A stretch of 64,000 nt of DNA from Roseivirga misakiensis (lineage in GTDB: Bacteria; Bacteroidota; Bacteroidia; Cytophagales; Cyclobacteriaceae). The DNA lies in NCBI RefSeq assembly GCF_001747105.1, contig NZ_MDGQ01000004.1, positions 248,001-312,000 on the forward strand, read 5' to 3'. The number at the start of each line of letters is the position of its first letter. Position 1 is the first letter of the stretch. Both the position numbers and the translations under genes were made by a program. Of this stretch, positions 53,262 to 62,220 are shown in pieces. The notes under the pieces were generated by a model, which saw only the letters and a program-made list of their open reading frames with translations, had not been told where the DNA came from and made no database searches.

Positions 53262-53954
53262 ATGGATCCAATGTTTATTGCGCTAGTAGTCGGTATTATG
53301 ATTATTAGCTGGGCTGTTCAAAACAGCCTAAAACGAAAATTCAAGAAATATTCGCAAGTAGGACTGCACATGGGCTTGTCGGGAAAAGAAGTTGCCGAGT
53401 TGATGCTGAGAGACAATGGCATTGACGACGTACAAGTAGTTTCTGTACTAGGAAGACTTACAGACCACTACAACCCGTTGGATAAAACAGTCAATTTAAG
53501 TCCAGATGTGTATAGTGGTAGATCAGTAATGGCAACTGCCGTTGCTGCTCACGAATGTGGGCATGCAGTTCAGCATGCTACAGCATATGCACCACTAAAA
53601 ATGCGATCGGCATTAGTGCCTTTACAAGCGCTTAGCAGTAGAATTTTAAACATTCTATTCTTTGTGATGATATTTGGTGTGGGCGCATCCTTTTTACCGC
53701 CAGCAACTGCCGGGGTATTGATCGTTGGTGTTTATTCAGTATTTACAATTTTTGCATTTGTTACCCTACCCGTTGAATACGATGCAACAAAGCGTGCTTT
53801 AGCATGGATAGACCAGCGAAACATAGTAAATGGAAAGGAACATGAAATGGCCACTGATGCCCTGAATGCGGCTGCGCGTACCTATTTAGTTGCTGCTCTG
53901 GGGTCGTTAGCAATGCTCCTTTATTATGCGATGGCATTCCTAGGAAATGATTAG
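53262..53954 (+). CDS. Zinc metallopeptidase (YugP family)
   Basis: This 230-residue membrane protein has an N-terminal helix (about 5-20), the zinc motif AAHECGHAVQHA with H97, E98 and H101, and two to three further helices (about 125-145, 150-170, 205-225). It resembles YugP and related membrane proteases with unknown substrates, thought to act in protein quality control. It lies 4 nt after rfaE2 and is probably the last gene of the panC operon. Confidence 0.88.
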   Translation: MDPMFIALVVGIMIISWAVQNSLKRKFKKYSQVGLHMGLSGKEVAELMLRDNGIDDVQVVSVLGRLTDHYNPLDKTVNLSPDVYSGRSVMATAVAAHECGHAVQHATAYAPLKMRSALVPLQALSSRILNILFFVMIFGVGASFLPPATAGVLIVGVYSVFTIFAFVTLPVEYDATKRALAWIDQRNIVNGKEHEMATDALNAAARTYLVAALGSLAMLLYYAMAFLGND

Positions 53955-53973
53955 CAAATTTTCACGAAATGAT

Positions 53974-53981
53974 TACCTTTG
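53974..53981 (+). promoter_or_regulatory. TAnnTTTG element of the acyl-CoA dehydrogenase gene
   Basis: TACCTTTG predicts a start site near 53987, about 24 nt before the ATG at 54011. Confidence 0.45.
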
Positions 53982-54010
53982 CCTAACAATCGTTAGCTAA
54001 AATTTTCCGA

Positions 54011-55150
54011 ATGAATTTCGAATTGACAGAAGAGCATAAAGCTGTAAGAGATGCGGCCAGGGAGTTTGCAAATACCGAACTTTTACCTGGAGTAATTGAA
54101 CGTGATGAACATCAAAAATTTCCAGCTGAGCAAATCAAACAAATGGGTGAGCTTGGTTTCATGGGAATGATGGTGGACCCGAAGTATGGTGGTGGTGGAA
54201 TGGACACTGTCTCCTATGTGTTGGCCATGGAAGAAATTTCCAAAATTGATTCTTCTGCCAGTGTTTGTATGTCTGTAAATAACAGTCTGGTTTGTTGGGG
54301 GATAGAGAAATTTGGAACAGAGGAGCAAAAAGAAAAATATCTAAGGCCACTAGCCACAGGTGAGAAAATTGGAGCTTTTTGTCTATCTGAGCCCGAAGCG
54401 GGTTCTGATGCTACTTCACAACAAACAACTGCGGAAGATAAAGGCGATCACTACCTACTAAACGGAACCAAAAACTGGATAACGAATGGTAATACGGCTT
54501 CTATTTACCTAGTTATTGCCCAAACCGATCGTGAGAAAGGCCATAGAGGCATCAACTGCTTAATAGTAGAGCGTGGTATGGATGGTTTCGTTGTTGGTAA
54601 AAAAGAAGACAAGCTAGGCATCAGAGGGTCAGACACTCATTCATTAATGTTTACTGATGTAAAAGTTCCTAAAGAAAATAGAATCGGTGAAGATGGCTTT
54701 GGTTTCAAATTCGCTATGTCTACGCTTAATGGCGGAAGAATCGGAATTGCTTCTCAAGCTTTGGGGATTGCTTCAGGTGCCTATGAATTAGCACTAGCAT
54801 ATTCTAAGGAACGTAAAGCATTCGGAAAGCCGATTAGTCAACACCAAGCGATTCAATTTAAACTAGCCGATATGGCTACGGAAATTGAGGCAGCTCGTTT
54901 ACTTTGCCTAAAAGCAGCTTACTTAAAAGACCAGAAAAAAGATTTCGGTAAAGCAAGTGCCATGGCTAAGCTATATGCCTCGAAAGTAGCCATGGAAACC
55001 ACTGTAGAAGCTGTACAAGTTCATGGTGGATATGGATTCGTAAAAGAGTACCACGTAGAACGTCTCATGAGAGATGCGAAGATCACTCAGATATATGAAG
55101 GTACTTCTGAAATACAAAAGATTGTTATATCCAGAGAATTACTGAAATAA
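54011..55150 (+). CDS. Acyl-CoA dehydrogenase (short-chain/butyryl type)
   Basis: This 379-residue flavoprotein introduces the alpha-beta double bond in acyl-CoA. The signatures GAFCLSEPEAGSDA and YGFVKEYHVERLMRDAKITQ are intact, and the catalytic base E363 lies in QIYEGTSEIQK. The arrangement near residue 363 is typical of short-chain acyl-CoA dehydrogenases. Electrons pass to ETF. It is monocistronic between its own promoter and a terminator. Confidence 0.95.
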   Translation: MNFELTEEHKAVRDAAREFANTELLPGVIERDEHQKFPAEQIKQMGELGFMGMMVDPKYGGGGMDTVSYVLAMEEISKIDSSASVCMSVNNSLVCWGIEKFGTEEQKEKYLRPLATGEKIGAFCLSEPEAGSDATSQQTTAEDKGDHYLLNGTKNWITNGNTASIYLVIAQTDREKGHRGINCLIVERGMDGFVVGKKEDKLGIRGSDTHSLMFTDVKVPKENRIGEDGFGFKFAMSTLNGGRIGIASQALGIASGAYELALAYSKERKAFGKPISQHQAIQFKLADMATEIEAARLLCLKAAYLKDQKKDFGKASAMAKLYASKVAMETTVEAVQVHGGYGFVKEYHVERLMRDAKITQIYEGTSEIQKIVISRELLK

Positions 55151-55170
55151 ATAGAAAAATCATATTAAAC

Positions 55171-55212
55171 TGACCATTGACATATATTTTATTGGCAATG
55201 GTCATTTTTTTT
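55171..55212 (+). terminator. Intrinsic terminator after the acyl-CoA dehydrogenase gene
   Basis: A 9-bp inverted repeat (55171-55179 with 55196-55204) is followed by eight or more T residues on the plus strand, 20 bp after the stop codon. Confidence 0.85.
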
Positions 55213-55285
55213 GGTTAATCTTATACCATTAGGTACTTTAGTACATTACTTTCCGGAATATTTTGTAGAAATTTCTTAATCAAGC

Positions 55286-56209
55286 ATGGAAGATTATAAT
55301 AAAATTATCGAATCCCTTGGCGTTCGCTATATAAAGAGTAGAAACATTAAAATAGCCAAGTCTGTCACTATTGATAACTTTTACGATGTAGAAAACACAA
55401 TCATTCTTATCAATAACGGTGACGTTTACTTCGGCCCAGACCAAGAAAAGGTGTCGGAAGGTGACATGCTTTTTATCCCAGGTGGTAAATCGCTCTCTAT
55501 TTCTTTTGGCTCGGTTACGGCCCAAGCCATCTCTAACGACGAGTTCATCACCAATAAGAAAAAGTATTTACAAAACGCGACTGAATCAGAAATCAATGAT
55601 TTCGATGTTGATGGTTTTAGCCAAGTCATGTTTGAAGCTAAAGTATTCGATTCGGTTAACTTCTTCTCTTCACTGAATATTACACCTTTTGCCATTAAAG
55701 GATCTAGCGTATTAAGTGAATTGATTCGTTTAATCATTGCAGAGGACAACTCTGTAAAACCTGGTAAGAATAGAATTATTAAGGTTAACACGGAGTATTT
55801 AGTAGTCGAAGTAATCAGATACATTCTAGACAATAGGCTATTTGTTGAGCAACTAGTAACAAACAGTACTTATTTCAAAGACCCTCGACTAATCGATATT
55901 TTCAACTACATCAAGAAGAATATCGGTGGTGACTTATCGAACAAAGTACTAGCGAGAGTTGCCAATGTATCTGAAGATTATGTAGGTCAATACTTTAAAA
56001 TGTTGACAGGCATCAACCCTCAAGACTACATTGAATATCAGCGTATGGAAGCTGCCGTTGACTTATTAAGAACAACAAAGAAAAGCATCCGCGATATCGG
56101 TAGAGAAGTAGGCTATAAGGATACAGCTTATTTCTGTAGAAGATTCAAAATGATGTTTGGTATACCAGCTGGTAAAATGAGAAGAAGAGAGAGCTTAATT
56201 AACGTTTAA
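55286..56209 (+). CDS. AraC-family transcriptional regulator
   Basis: This 307-residue regulator has an N-terminal cupin-like part (about 40-80; NNGDVYFGPDQEKVSEGDML), a middle linker, and two C-terminal helix-turn-helix units (about 205-300; VLARVANVSEDYVGQYFKM and SIRDIGREVGYKDTAYFCRR). The product and ligand are unknown. It has no obvious divergent partner. Its last 15 nt overlap the convergent GGGP synthase gene. Confidence 0.88.
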   Translation: MEDYNKIIESLGVRYIKSRNIKIAKSVTIDNFYDVENTIILINNGDVYFGPDQEKVSEGDMLFIPGGKSLSISFGSVTAQAISNDEFITNKKKYLQNATESEINDFDVDGFSQVMFEAKVFDSVNFFSSLNITPFAIKGSSVLSELIRLIIAEDNSVKPGKNRIIKVNTEYLVVEVIRYILDNRLFVEQLVTNSTYFKDPRLIDIFNYIKKNIGGDLSNKVLARVANVSEDYVGQYFKMLTGINPQDYIEYQRMEAAVDLLRTTKKSIRDIGREVGYKDTAYFCRRFKMMFGIPAGKMRRRESLINV

Positions 56210-56962
56210 GGCCTCGTTATAAAATTTCACTAAATCAGAAACCTCAGTCACAAGATTGAGGTTTTTTTGTGCGCCATTACCGATAACAATAATATCAGCA
56301 CCCGCGTCGAGCGCATTTTTAGCTTTGAAAGTAGAGTTTAGGCCACCGCCAATGATCAATGGTACATCTATACTTTTGCTTACGGCTTTGATGACTTTAG
56401 TACTGATAGGTTCTTCGGCACCACTACCAGCATCCATATAGATAGCTCTCATACCGAGCATTTCTCCCGCCATAGCAGTACTCGCCGATAAGCTTGGTTT
56501 ATCGTTCGGTAGTGGCTGCGAATTACTAATGTAGGATGCACTGGTAGGTCGTCCAGAATTCACCAACATGTAGCCAGTAGGAATTACCTCAAGGTTGCTC
56601 CGTTTAACAACTGGTGCAGCAACGACATGCTGACCAATCAATAATTCTGGGTTTCTACCAGAAATCAGAGATAGAAATAAAATGGCATCAGCCGAAGCGT
56701 CTATTTGAATGGCATTGCCCGGAAAAAGGATGCAGGGAATATCAGTATACGACTTGATCATACTGACTACCTCATTTAAATTATTACTAGTGATTAGGCT
56801 TCCACCGACAAAAAGGTAGTCGACATTATTCTCCAGACAAACATTTAAACTTTCGATAAGGCTTCTTTCGTCGGTATCATCGGGGTCAAAAAGAACCGCC
56901 AAAGATTTCTTCCCAGCTTCTTTCGCCTCATTAAATGAATGCCATACCTTATTCTTTCTCAT
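56195..56962 (-). CDS. Geranylgeranylglyceryl phosphate synthase (PcrB/GGGPS family)
   Basis: This 255-residue TIM-barrel prenyltransferase forms an ether bond between glycerol 1-phosphate and a polyprenyl diphosphate. Family segments include AVLFDPDDTDERS, YLFVGGSLIT, IPCILFPGNAIQI, GYMLVNSGRPTS, AIYMDAGSGAEEPIS and the phosphate-binding LIIGGGLNS and IVIGNG. It belongs to the bacterial group II type known in Bacteroidota. Its role in this bacterium's lipids is not established. The start overlaps the upstream small-protein gene by 14 nt. Confidence 0.92.
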   Translation of the reverse strand: MRKNKVWHSFNEAKEAGKKSLAVLFDPDDTDERSLIESLNVCLENNVDYLFVGGSLITSNNLNEVVSMIKSYTDIPCILFPGNAIQIDASADAILFLSLISGRNPELLIGQHVVAAPVVKRSNLEVIPTGYMLVNSGRPTSASYISNSQPLPNDKPSLSASTAMAGEMLGMRAIYMDAGSGAEEPISTKVIKAVSKSIDVPLIIGGGLNSTFKAKNALDAGADIIVIGNGAQKNLNLVTEVSDLVKFYNEALNVN

Positions 56963-57293
56963 CCTGATCTAGTTCATTTAAAAAAGCCGTCAATCTTTCA
57001 GCCGCCAGGCCAAGTAAAAACACAAATGCTTGTTCTTTTAGCGTTGAAGTAAGGAGGTTATCACTCTTAAGTTTACTATCTGCTTTTGACTTCTCTTTCT
57101 TAGATTTTTTCTTTTTATCTGAGCCAGTAATAGCATTGGAAAGGAGATAAGCACCGAGTAGTCCTCCACCTACAATAAGAGCTGTTTTACCAACTTTATC
57201 AAAATTATGTTTCAAATCCTCCACCTGAGACTCAAGGGCATTCTTGAACTTATCGTTGGCTTTTTGAAGTTTTTCTCTCTTCGTTACTTCCAT
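56949..57293 (-). CDS. YtxH-like small membrane-associated protein
   Basis: This 114-residue protein has a charged N-terminal helix (KREKLQKANDKFKNALESQ), a glycine-rich membrane segment (about 36-55; ALIVGGGLLGAYLLSNAI), a lysine-rich region KKKKSKKEKSKADSKLKS and a C-terminal helix. The pattern suggests a YtxH-like membrane protein. It lies 1 nt after the holin-like gene and overlaps GGGP synthase, forming a three-gene envelope operon. Confidence 0.7.
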   Translation of the reverse strand: MEVTKREKLQKANDKFKNALESQVEDLKHNFDKVGKTALIVGGGLLGAYLLSNAITGSDKKKKSKKEKSKADSKLKSDNLLTSTLKEQAFVFLLGLAAERLTAFLNELDQDEKE

Positions 57294-57294
57294 A

Positions 57295-57633
57295 TTAATT
57301 TTCCTCTTTTTCAGCTTTCGTTGCCTGATCTTTTACTTTTTCTAGAAGATCTTCTCGCTTACCGTAGATCAAACCAGCTAATCCCAGATAGATTCCTCCC
57401 ACAATTACAAAGCCCAGAAAACTGCTATCTATGTATAAATTGATCGCTACTGCTGAGGCTATTGACAAAAATAAAATCGCCAATAATCCAAAAAGGGTGA
57501 GCATAGCAAAAACAAGGAACTTTGCGATTAAACCACTTAGCTCCTCTTTTGCATCATGTATTATTAACTCAACCTTGGTTTCAAGATAGCCAGTTAGCGA
57601 GTCTATTAATTTATCTAAATCGAAAATTTTCAA
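57295..57633 (-). CDS. Phage-holin-like membrane protein (PF07332-like)
   Basis: This 112-residue protein has two membrane helices (about 38-60 and 68-92) after an amphipathic N-terminus (LDKLIDSLTGYLETKVELI), the pattern of the chromosomal holin-X/DUF1469-like family, and a charged tail. It is not evidence of a prophage. The start is TTG at 57633, as no ATG precedes it in frame. It is first in the operon with the YtxH-like and GGGP synthase genes. Confidence 0.72.
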   Translation of the reverse strand: MKIFDLDKLIDSLTGYLETKVELIIHDAKEELSGLIAKFLVFAMLTLFGLLAILFLSIASAVAINLYIDSSFLGFVIVGGIYLGLAGLIYGKREDLLEKVKDQATKAEKEEN

Positions 57634-57669
57634 ACCGATACGGATTTAGGGCAAGATATAAATAAGAAA

Positions 57670-57677
57670 CAAAAATA
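57670..57677 (-). promoter_or_regulatory. TAnnTTTG element of the holin-like/YtxH/GGGPS operon
   Basis: TATTTTTG on the minus strand predicts a start site near 57664, about 31 nt before the TTG start at 57633. Confidence 0.45.
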
Positions 57678-57694
57678 ACCGAGTAGAAAGGAAC

Positions 57695-59020
57695 TTACTG
57701 TACTATCTGAGTTGGCTTCTCACTTACTAGAAGCTCTTGACCTTTTACTTTCACTAAAGCATATGCGCTTTTGTAAGACGGATTTTCTGAATAGAGTATT
57801 GATTGTAAATCCTCTTTTATGGTAACGTGAAATCTATCTCGCCGATCCAAAAACTCCGTGGTTTGGTTAGCCTCATCCTTTACATCTTCCTCTTTAGCGC
57901 TATTTCTACTAAGATAAATGAGTGTAAATGGGAGTAGAAAAAAGGACACAATAATGTAAGAAAAACCGAATAATCGTGAGTCGAAAGTTAGGGTACCGAA
58001 TCTATAAGCGATCAGAACAGGTATTTTTCTAATGATTGGGAAAGGTAAGAAAATCAGTACTCCAATTAGGTTGAACAGCAAGTGAACGAAAGCTAAACTT
58101 ATCGCTGCATCTGATCTATTAAATGCTGCCAAAAGAGCCGTTATCGTTGTCCCTATATTGGCACCCATGATAAATGGAAAAGCGTTGTTGAGTTTTACTT
58201 TTCCTGATGCCACCAACGGAACAATTAAAGAAGTCGTGATAGAACTGGACTGTACACTCGCGGTGATGAGCGTTCCCCAACCAAATGATCTATAAGGATC
58301 TTTAAAGACATATTTCTTTAACCTGTCTTTTGAACGGCCAATCAGTTGAGAGTAAATCACCGATGACAGGAATTTGATCGATATGAACAACAGCACAAGG
58401 CCGATAATCACCGAAATTACATTTTGAGGTAATACGCCGAGAAGAAAGTCCGTAATTCTAGAATAACCAATCTCAACACTGCCGTTTAATATGCCAGTTC
58501 CATTTCCGCCACCACCAATTAGGCTTGTTAGCTGCGTTGCGCAATAGCCGAGCAATCCATAATAGTACTCGAGCGGGAATACGATGAGTACTGTGAAAAT
58601 ATTGAAGAAATCATGAATAGTACCGGCTGATATGGCCTTTCTAAACTCATTCCGATTAGTAATAAAACTTAGAGAAACTAAAGTACTGGTCAACGTTGTA
58701 CCAATATTTGCCCCCATTACGATCGGGATGGCATTTGATAAGGACAATGAACCCGATGCTACTATAGCCACAGTCATGGCGGTGACGGTCGAACTACTTT
58801 GTAACAAAGCAGTCGCGAGCAACCCAATGAAAAGTCCAATAAACGGATTGGACGTTACGAGAAGAATCGATTCAACGCTTTCTTTTCCAAGCATCAAAAC
58901 CGATCCACTCACTAGTTCAATAGCCAGTAAAAACAGACCAACAGCCAGTAGAAAGAGTACTGTGAAGAGTAGTAAACCGTAAGGCTTACGATATAATATT
59001 TTTAAATAACTTTCTCCCAC
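57695..59020 (-). CDS. Na/Pi cotransporter family protein without PhoU domain
   Basis: This 441-residue inner-membrane symporter has the two inverted repeats of the NptA/PF02690 family, each with a QSSS motif: LLQSSSTVTAMTVA (about residue 69) and SVQSSSITTSL, with paired MGANIGTTLT and MGANIGTTIT segments. The C-terminal 60 residues are hydrophilic and cytoplasmic. It has a GTG start. It differs from its divergent paralogue by lacking a PhoU-like regulatory domain. Phosphate is the expected substrate. Confidence 0.88.
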   Translation of the reverse strand: MGESYLKILYRKPYGLLLFTVLFLLAVGLFLLAIELVSGSVLMLGKESVESILLVTSNPFIGLFIGLLATALLQSSSTVTAMTVAIVASGSLSLSNAIPIVMGANIGTTLTSTLVSLSFITNRNEFRKAISAGTIHDFFNIFTVLIVFPLEYYYGLLGYCATQLTSLIGGGGNGTGILNGSVEIGYSRITDFLLGVLPQNVISVIIGLVLLFISIKFLSSVIYSQLIGRSKDRLKKYVFKDPYRSFGWGTLITASVQSSSITTSLIVPLVASGKVKLNNAFPFIMGANIGTTITALLAAFNRSDAAISLAFVHLLFNLIGVLIFLPFPIIRKIPVLIAYRFGTLTFDSRLFGFSYIIVSFFLLPFTLIYLSRNSAKEEDVKDEANQTTEFLDRRDRFHVTIKEDLQSILYSENPSYKSAYALVKVKGQELLVSEKPTQIVQ

Positions 59021-59054
59021 CTAGGTGCGCTGTGACGTCTTAAAAATTAAGATT

Positions 59055-59062
59055 CAAAAGTA
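59055..59062 (-). promoter_or_regulatory. TAnnTTTG element of the minus-strand Na/Pi gene
   Basis: TACTTTTG on the minus strand predicts a start site near 59049, about 29 nt before the GTG start at 59020. Confidence 0.45.
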
Positions 59063-59247
59063 GGTTATTCTGTTTCAATAGCGCTTTAGATCATGTAAAG
59101 CATTTGTTAACAAATTATATTCTTCAAAAAAACTCAATATTCTTATTTACCTGTTTTTCAGCGTTTTATAGATTTTAAATGTCCAAAACCCTTTACACTC
59201 TGTGAAGCCAACATTTAGTCTCGATTAAGATAATTCAAAAAGAATCA

Positions 59248-59255
59248 TATTTTTG
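59248..59255 (+). promoter_or_regulatory. TAnnTTTG element of the plus-strand Na/Pi gene
   Basis: TATTTTTG predicts a start site near 59261 and a 54-nt leader before the ATG at 59315. The 294-bp region between the two Na/Pi genes shows no pho-box-like repeat that I can recognise. Confidence 0.45.
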
Positions 59256-59314
59256 TGATACTCAAGTTATCAATGACATAAACGATCATTCAAGCGCTAT
59301 CCTGAACTTTTAGA

Positions 59315-61036
59315 ATGTCTCCCGAAGAAGAACCGTTGATACTCAATATAATTAAGATTTTTGGCGCCCTTGGCTTATTCATTTACGGAATGAAAGTCAT
59401 GAGTGAAGGCATTCAAAAAGTTGCCGGGGATAAGCTTCGAAGTGGGCTTAGTAAAATGACGAACACACGGTTTGGAGGTGTTTTAACAGGCTTCTTTACA
59501 ACTTCAGTCATTCAAAGTTCGTCGGCCACCACGGTAATGATCGTAAGCTTTGTAAATGCCGGCTTGCTCAATCTAAAACAAGCCATAGGTGTTATTATGG
59601 GTGCCAATATTGGTACTACTATTACGGCACTAATAATTGTTGTTTTTGGCTTCAAATTTAGCATCTCAAGTTTTGCATTGCCGTTGCTCATGGTTTCAGT
59701 GCCATTATTTCTATTCTCGAAGTCAGAACGATGGAAGTATTTGGGTGAATTTTTAATCGGGTTCTCCATATTATTTATAGGACTAGGTGCTCTAAAAGAC
59801 CTGGTTCCGAGTGACCTCCCTCCAGAAACTCAAGAGTTTATCGGAAGTCTGGGTGAGTACGGATTCTTTTCCACGGTTTTAATGGTAATTGTCGGGACTA
59901 TTGTAACGATAGTTGTTCAATCGTCCAGTGCGGCCATGGCCATTACGCTAACCTTATGTAGTAAGGGTATCATCCCTTTCGAAATGGCAGCAGCTATTGT
60001 TTTAGGAGAAAATATTGGTACGACTGTGACAGCTAACATTGCTGCTGTAATTGGTAACACGCATGCTAAACGTGCAGCACGAGCTCATTTGATTTTTAAT
60101 TTAATGGGCGTTCTATGGATGCTCATATTATTCAATCCATTCCTAAGACTCATTGATGGTATAGTTCAATCAATGGATTTGGGCTCGCCTTTTGCCGATG
60201 TTGACGCAATCAATAATGGACTTACAGCATTTCATATGCTGTTTAACATCCTGAATACACTCCTCCTTGTTTGGTTTGTAAACTTTATTGCCAAAGTGGT
60301 TATTAAAGTTGTTCCTTCTAATGATGAGGATGATGAAGTGTTCAAATTGAACTACATCAGCGGTAATATGGTGAAAACCCCTACGCTGTCTTTGCAAGAA
60401 GCAAAAATGGAAATTAGACAGTTTGGAAATATTTTGGCCAGCCTCTCTAAAAATGCCAAAAAATTATTGCTGTCTGATGACAAGACTAAAAGCCAAACTT
60501 ATAAGTCAAGGATTGCTGATTTAGAGGATACTACCGATAAATTCGAGGAAGAAGTCTCTAATTATGTAATCAGAATTACTGGCGAACAATTAAGCCAGAC
60601 TAACTCCAACGAAATCAGAGATATTCTAAGCATTGCATCAGAATTTGAGCGGACTGGTGACGAATTCCTTAGACTGGTGAAGCACTGTGAGCGACTTGAT
60701 AACAAGAAGTTTGTCCTAAATGCCAAGCAGAAAGACAAGCTTGAAGTACTACATAACCTTATCGCTGATGCCGTAGAAATAGTTGCCCAAAACCTTAATA
60801 CGAATGACTTAGCCGATGTTAGCGACGAAGCGGCGATTAAGAAGGAAGACGAGATTAATAAGTTTGTGATTAAGCTTCATAAGCAGAACCTTAAGTCTAT
60901 AGAAGCAAAAGAATACTCGGTTAAAGAGGGGGTAATTTATAAGGATATTATTGCGAGTCTAGAGACTATTGGAGATCACTTACTCAATATTAGCCAGAGT
61001 GCTGTTGGAAAATACAGCGAAGAGGATCAGATTTGA
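59315..61036 (+). CDS. Na/Pi cotransporter with C-terminal PhoU-like domain
   Basis: This 573-residue protein has the NptA-type membrane part (about 10-330) with VIQSSSATTVM and VVQSSSAAMAI and two paired GANIGTTITAL / GENIGTTVTAN segments, then a cytoplasmic PhoU-like helical domain (about 370-570; IREILSIASEFERTGDEFLR-like). PhoU domains couple uptake to phosphate status. It is divergent from a shorter paralogue. Its 3' end overlaps the convergent M20 amidohydrolase by 10 nt. Confidence 0.9.
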   Translation: MSPEEEPLILNIIKIFGALGLFIYGMKVMSEGIQKVAGDKLRSGLSKMTNTRFGGVLTGFFTTSVIQSSSATTVMIVSFVNAGLLNLKQAIGVIMGANIGTTITALIIVVFGFKFSISSFALPLLMVSVPLFLFSKSERWKYLGEFLIGFSILFIGLGALKDLVPSDLPPETQEFIGSLGEYGFFSTVLMVIVGTIVTIVVQSSSAAMAITLTLCSKGIIPFEMAAAIVLGENIGTTVTANIAAVIGNTHAKRAARAHLIFNLMGVLWMLILFNPFLRLIDGIVQSMDLGSPFADVDAINNGLTAFHMLFNILNTLLLVWFVNFIAKVVIKVVPSNDEDDEVFKLNYISGNMVKTPTLSLQEAKMEIRQFGNILASLSKNAKKLLLSDDKTKSQTYKSRIADLEDTTDKFEEEVSNYVIRITGEQLSQTNSNEIRDILSIASEFERTGDEFLRLVKHCERLDNKKFVLNAKQKDKLEVLHNLIADAVEIVAQNLNTNDLADVSDEAAIKKEDEINKFVIKLHKQNLKSIEAKEYSVKEGVIYKDIIASLETIGDHLLNISQSAVGKYSEEDQI

Positions 61037-62220
61037 TCTAATTGATTCAAGGCAATCCATGCCATCATTCCAATCCCTATTTCAATAGCGTCTTCGTCGA
61101 TATTAAAGTTCGGCGTGTGAACACCTCTAGTTGTTCCCTTGGCTTCATTACCAGTGCCTAATCTATAAAATGTGCAAGGTACCTCATGCGTATAATAAGC
61201 GAAGTCCTCAGCTCCCATCCATAAGTCTAAGGCTACGACATTTTCTTTTCCAAGATAAGCCTCTGCGGCATTTCTAGCGACGCGCGTTGTTTCAACATCA
61301 TTGCTTAAATAAGGATAGCCCACATCAATATTTACATCACAGCTTCCACCCATACCTTCTGCAATTCCCTGTGCAATCGCTGTAATTCTCTTGTGCGCCT
61401 CAAATCTCCAATCTTCATTCAGAGCTCTGAACGTGCCGGAGATTTTCACTTCGTCTGGAATGATATTCTGTGCCTGTCCACCATTTATTGTCCCAAAAGA
61501 AAGGACAGTTGGCTTTTTGGGGTCAGCATTTCTACTGACGACTTGCTGTAGTGCCACCAGAATATGTGATGCAATCAAAATTGGATCGACCACCTTATCA
61601 GGCAAGGCAGCATGCCCACCTTTCCCTTTTACTGTTAAGTAAATTTCATCGGCACTGGCCATATATTGGCCCTCACGAAAACCAACTTTACCCACCGGAA
61701 TAAATGGCATTACATGTTGCCCAAGCATCCTATTAGGTCTTGGATTTTCAAGTGCACCATCTTTAATCATCAGGGATGCTCCACCGGGATTCTTTTCTTC
61801 TCCTGGTTGAAAAACCAGCTTGATCGTACCTTCGAATTGATCTTTTATTTCGTTCAAAATTCTCGCAGCACCTAATAAACAAGCAGTATGAACATCATGC
61901 CCGCAGGCATGCATTATGCCGTCATTTTTTGACTTGTAGGGAACTTCATTTGCCTCTTGGATTGGAAGTGCGTCCATGTCTCCCCTAAGCGCAACTGTTT
62001 TAGCATCAGGATTCTTTCCAGAAATTAACGCCACAAGTCCAGTACCAGCTACACCTTCTTTAGGTTCTATTCCTATTTTTCGTAATTGTTCCGCTACATA
62101 CTTAGCGGTTTCATATTCTTGATATGAAAGCTCAGGGTTCGCGTGAATATGCCTTCTGATCTCTATAATATCATTGGCATACTGGCTTGCAAGTGACTTA
62201 ATTCTCTCCGCTGAAATCAT
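61027..62220 (-). CDS. M20-family amidohydrolase/carboxypeptidase
   Basis: This 397-residue dizinc hydrolase is of the N-acyl-L-amino-acid amidohydrolase (hippurate hydrolase-like) type. Metal-binding segments are ALRGDMDALPI, MHACGHDVHTACLLG, FQPGEEKNPGGASLM and MLGQHVMPFIPVG; the C-terminal VALDLWMGAEDFAYYTHEVP carries the last ligand. It releases amino acids from N-acyl or small peptide substrates in the cytoplasm. It overlaps the upstream SPOR lipoprotein gene by 4 nt (ATGA) and the convergent Na/Pi gene by 10 nt. Confidence 0.92.
   Translation of the reverse strand: MISAERIKSLASQYANDIIEIRRHIHANPELSYQEYETAKYVAEQLRKIGIEPKEGVAGTGLVALISGKNPDAKTVALRGDMDALPIQEANEVPYKSKNDGIMHACGHDVHTACLLGAARILNEIKDQFEGTIKLVFQPGEEKNPGGASLMIKDGALENPRPNRMLGQHVMPFIPVGKVGFREGQYMASADEIYLTVKGKGGHAALPDKVVDPILIASHILVALQQVVSRNADPKKPTVLSFGTINGGQAQNIIPDEVKISGTFRALNEDWRFEAHKRITAIAQGIAEGMGGSCDVNIDVGYPYLSNDVETTRVARNAAEAYLGKENVVALDLWMGAEDFAYYTHEVPCTFYRLGTGNEAKGTTRGVHTPNFNIDEDAIEIGIGMMAWIALNQLDQI

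Noticed and set aside
57295-57633. Holin-like protein as a sign of prophage
   Set aside because: No other phage genes nearby; this family is common as a chromosomal membrane protein and sits in a lipid-enzyme operon.
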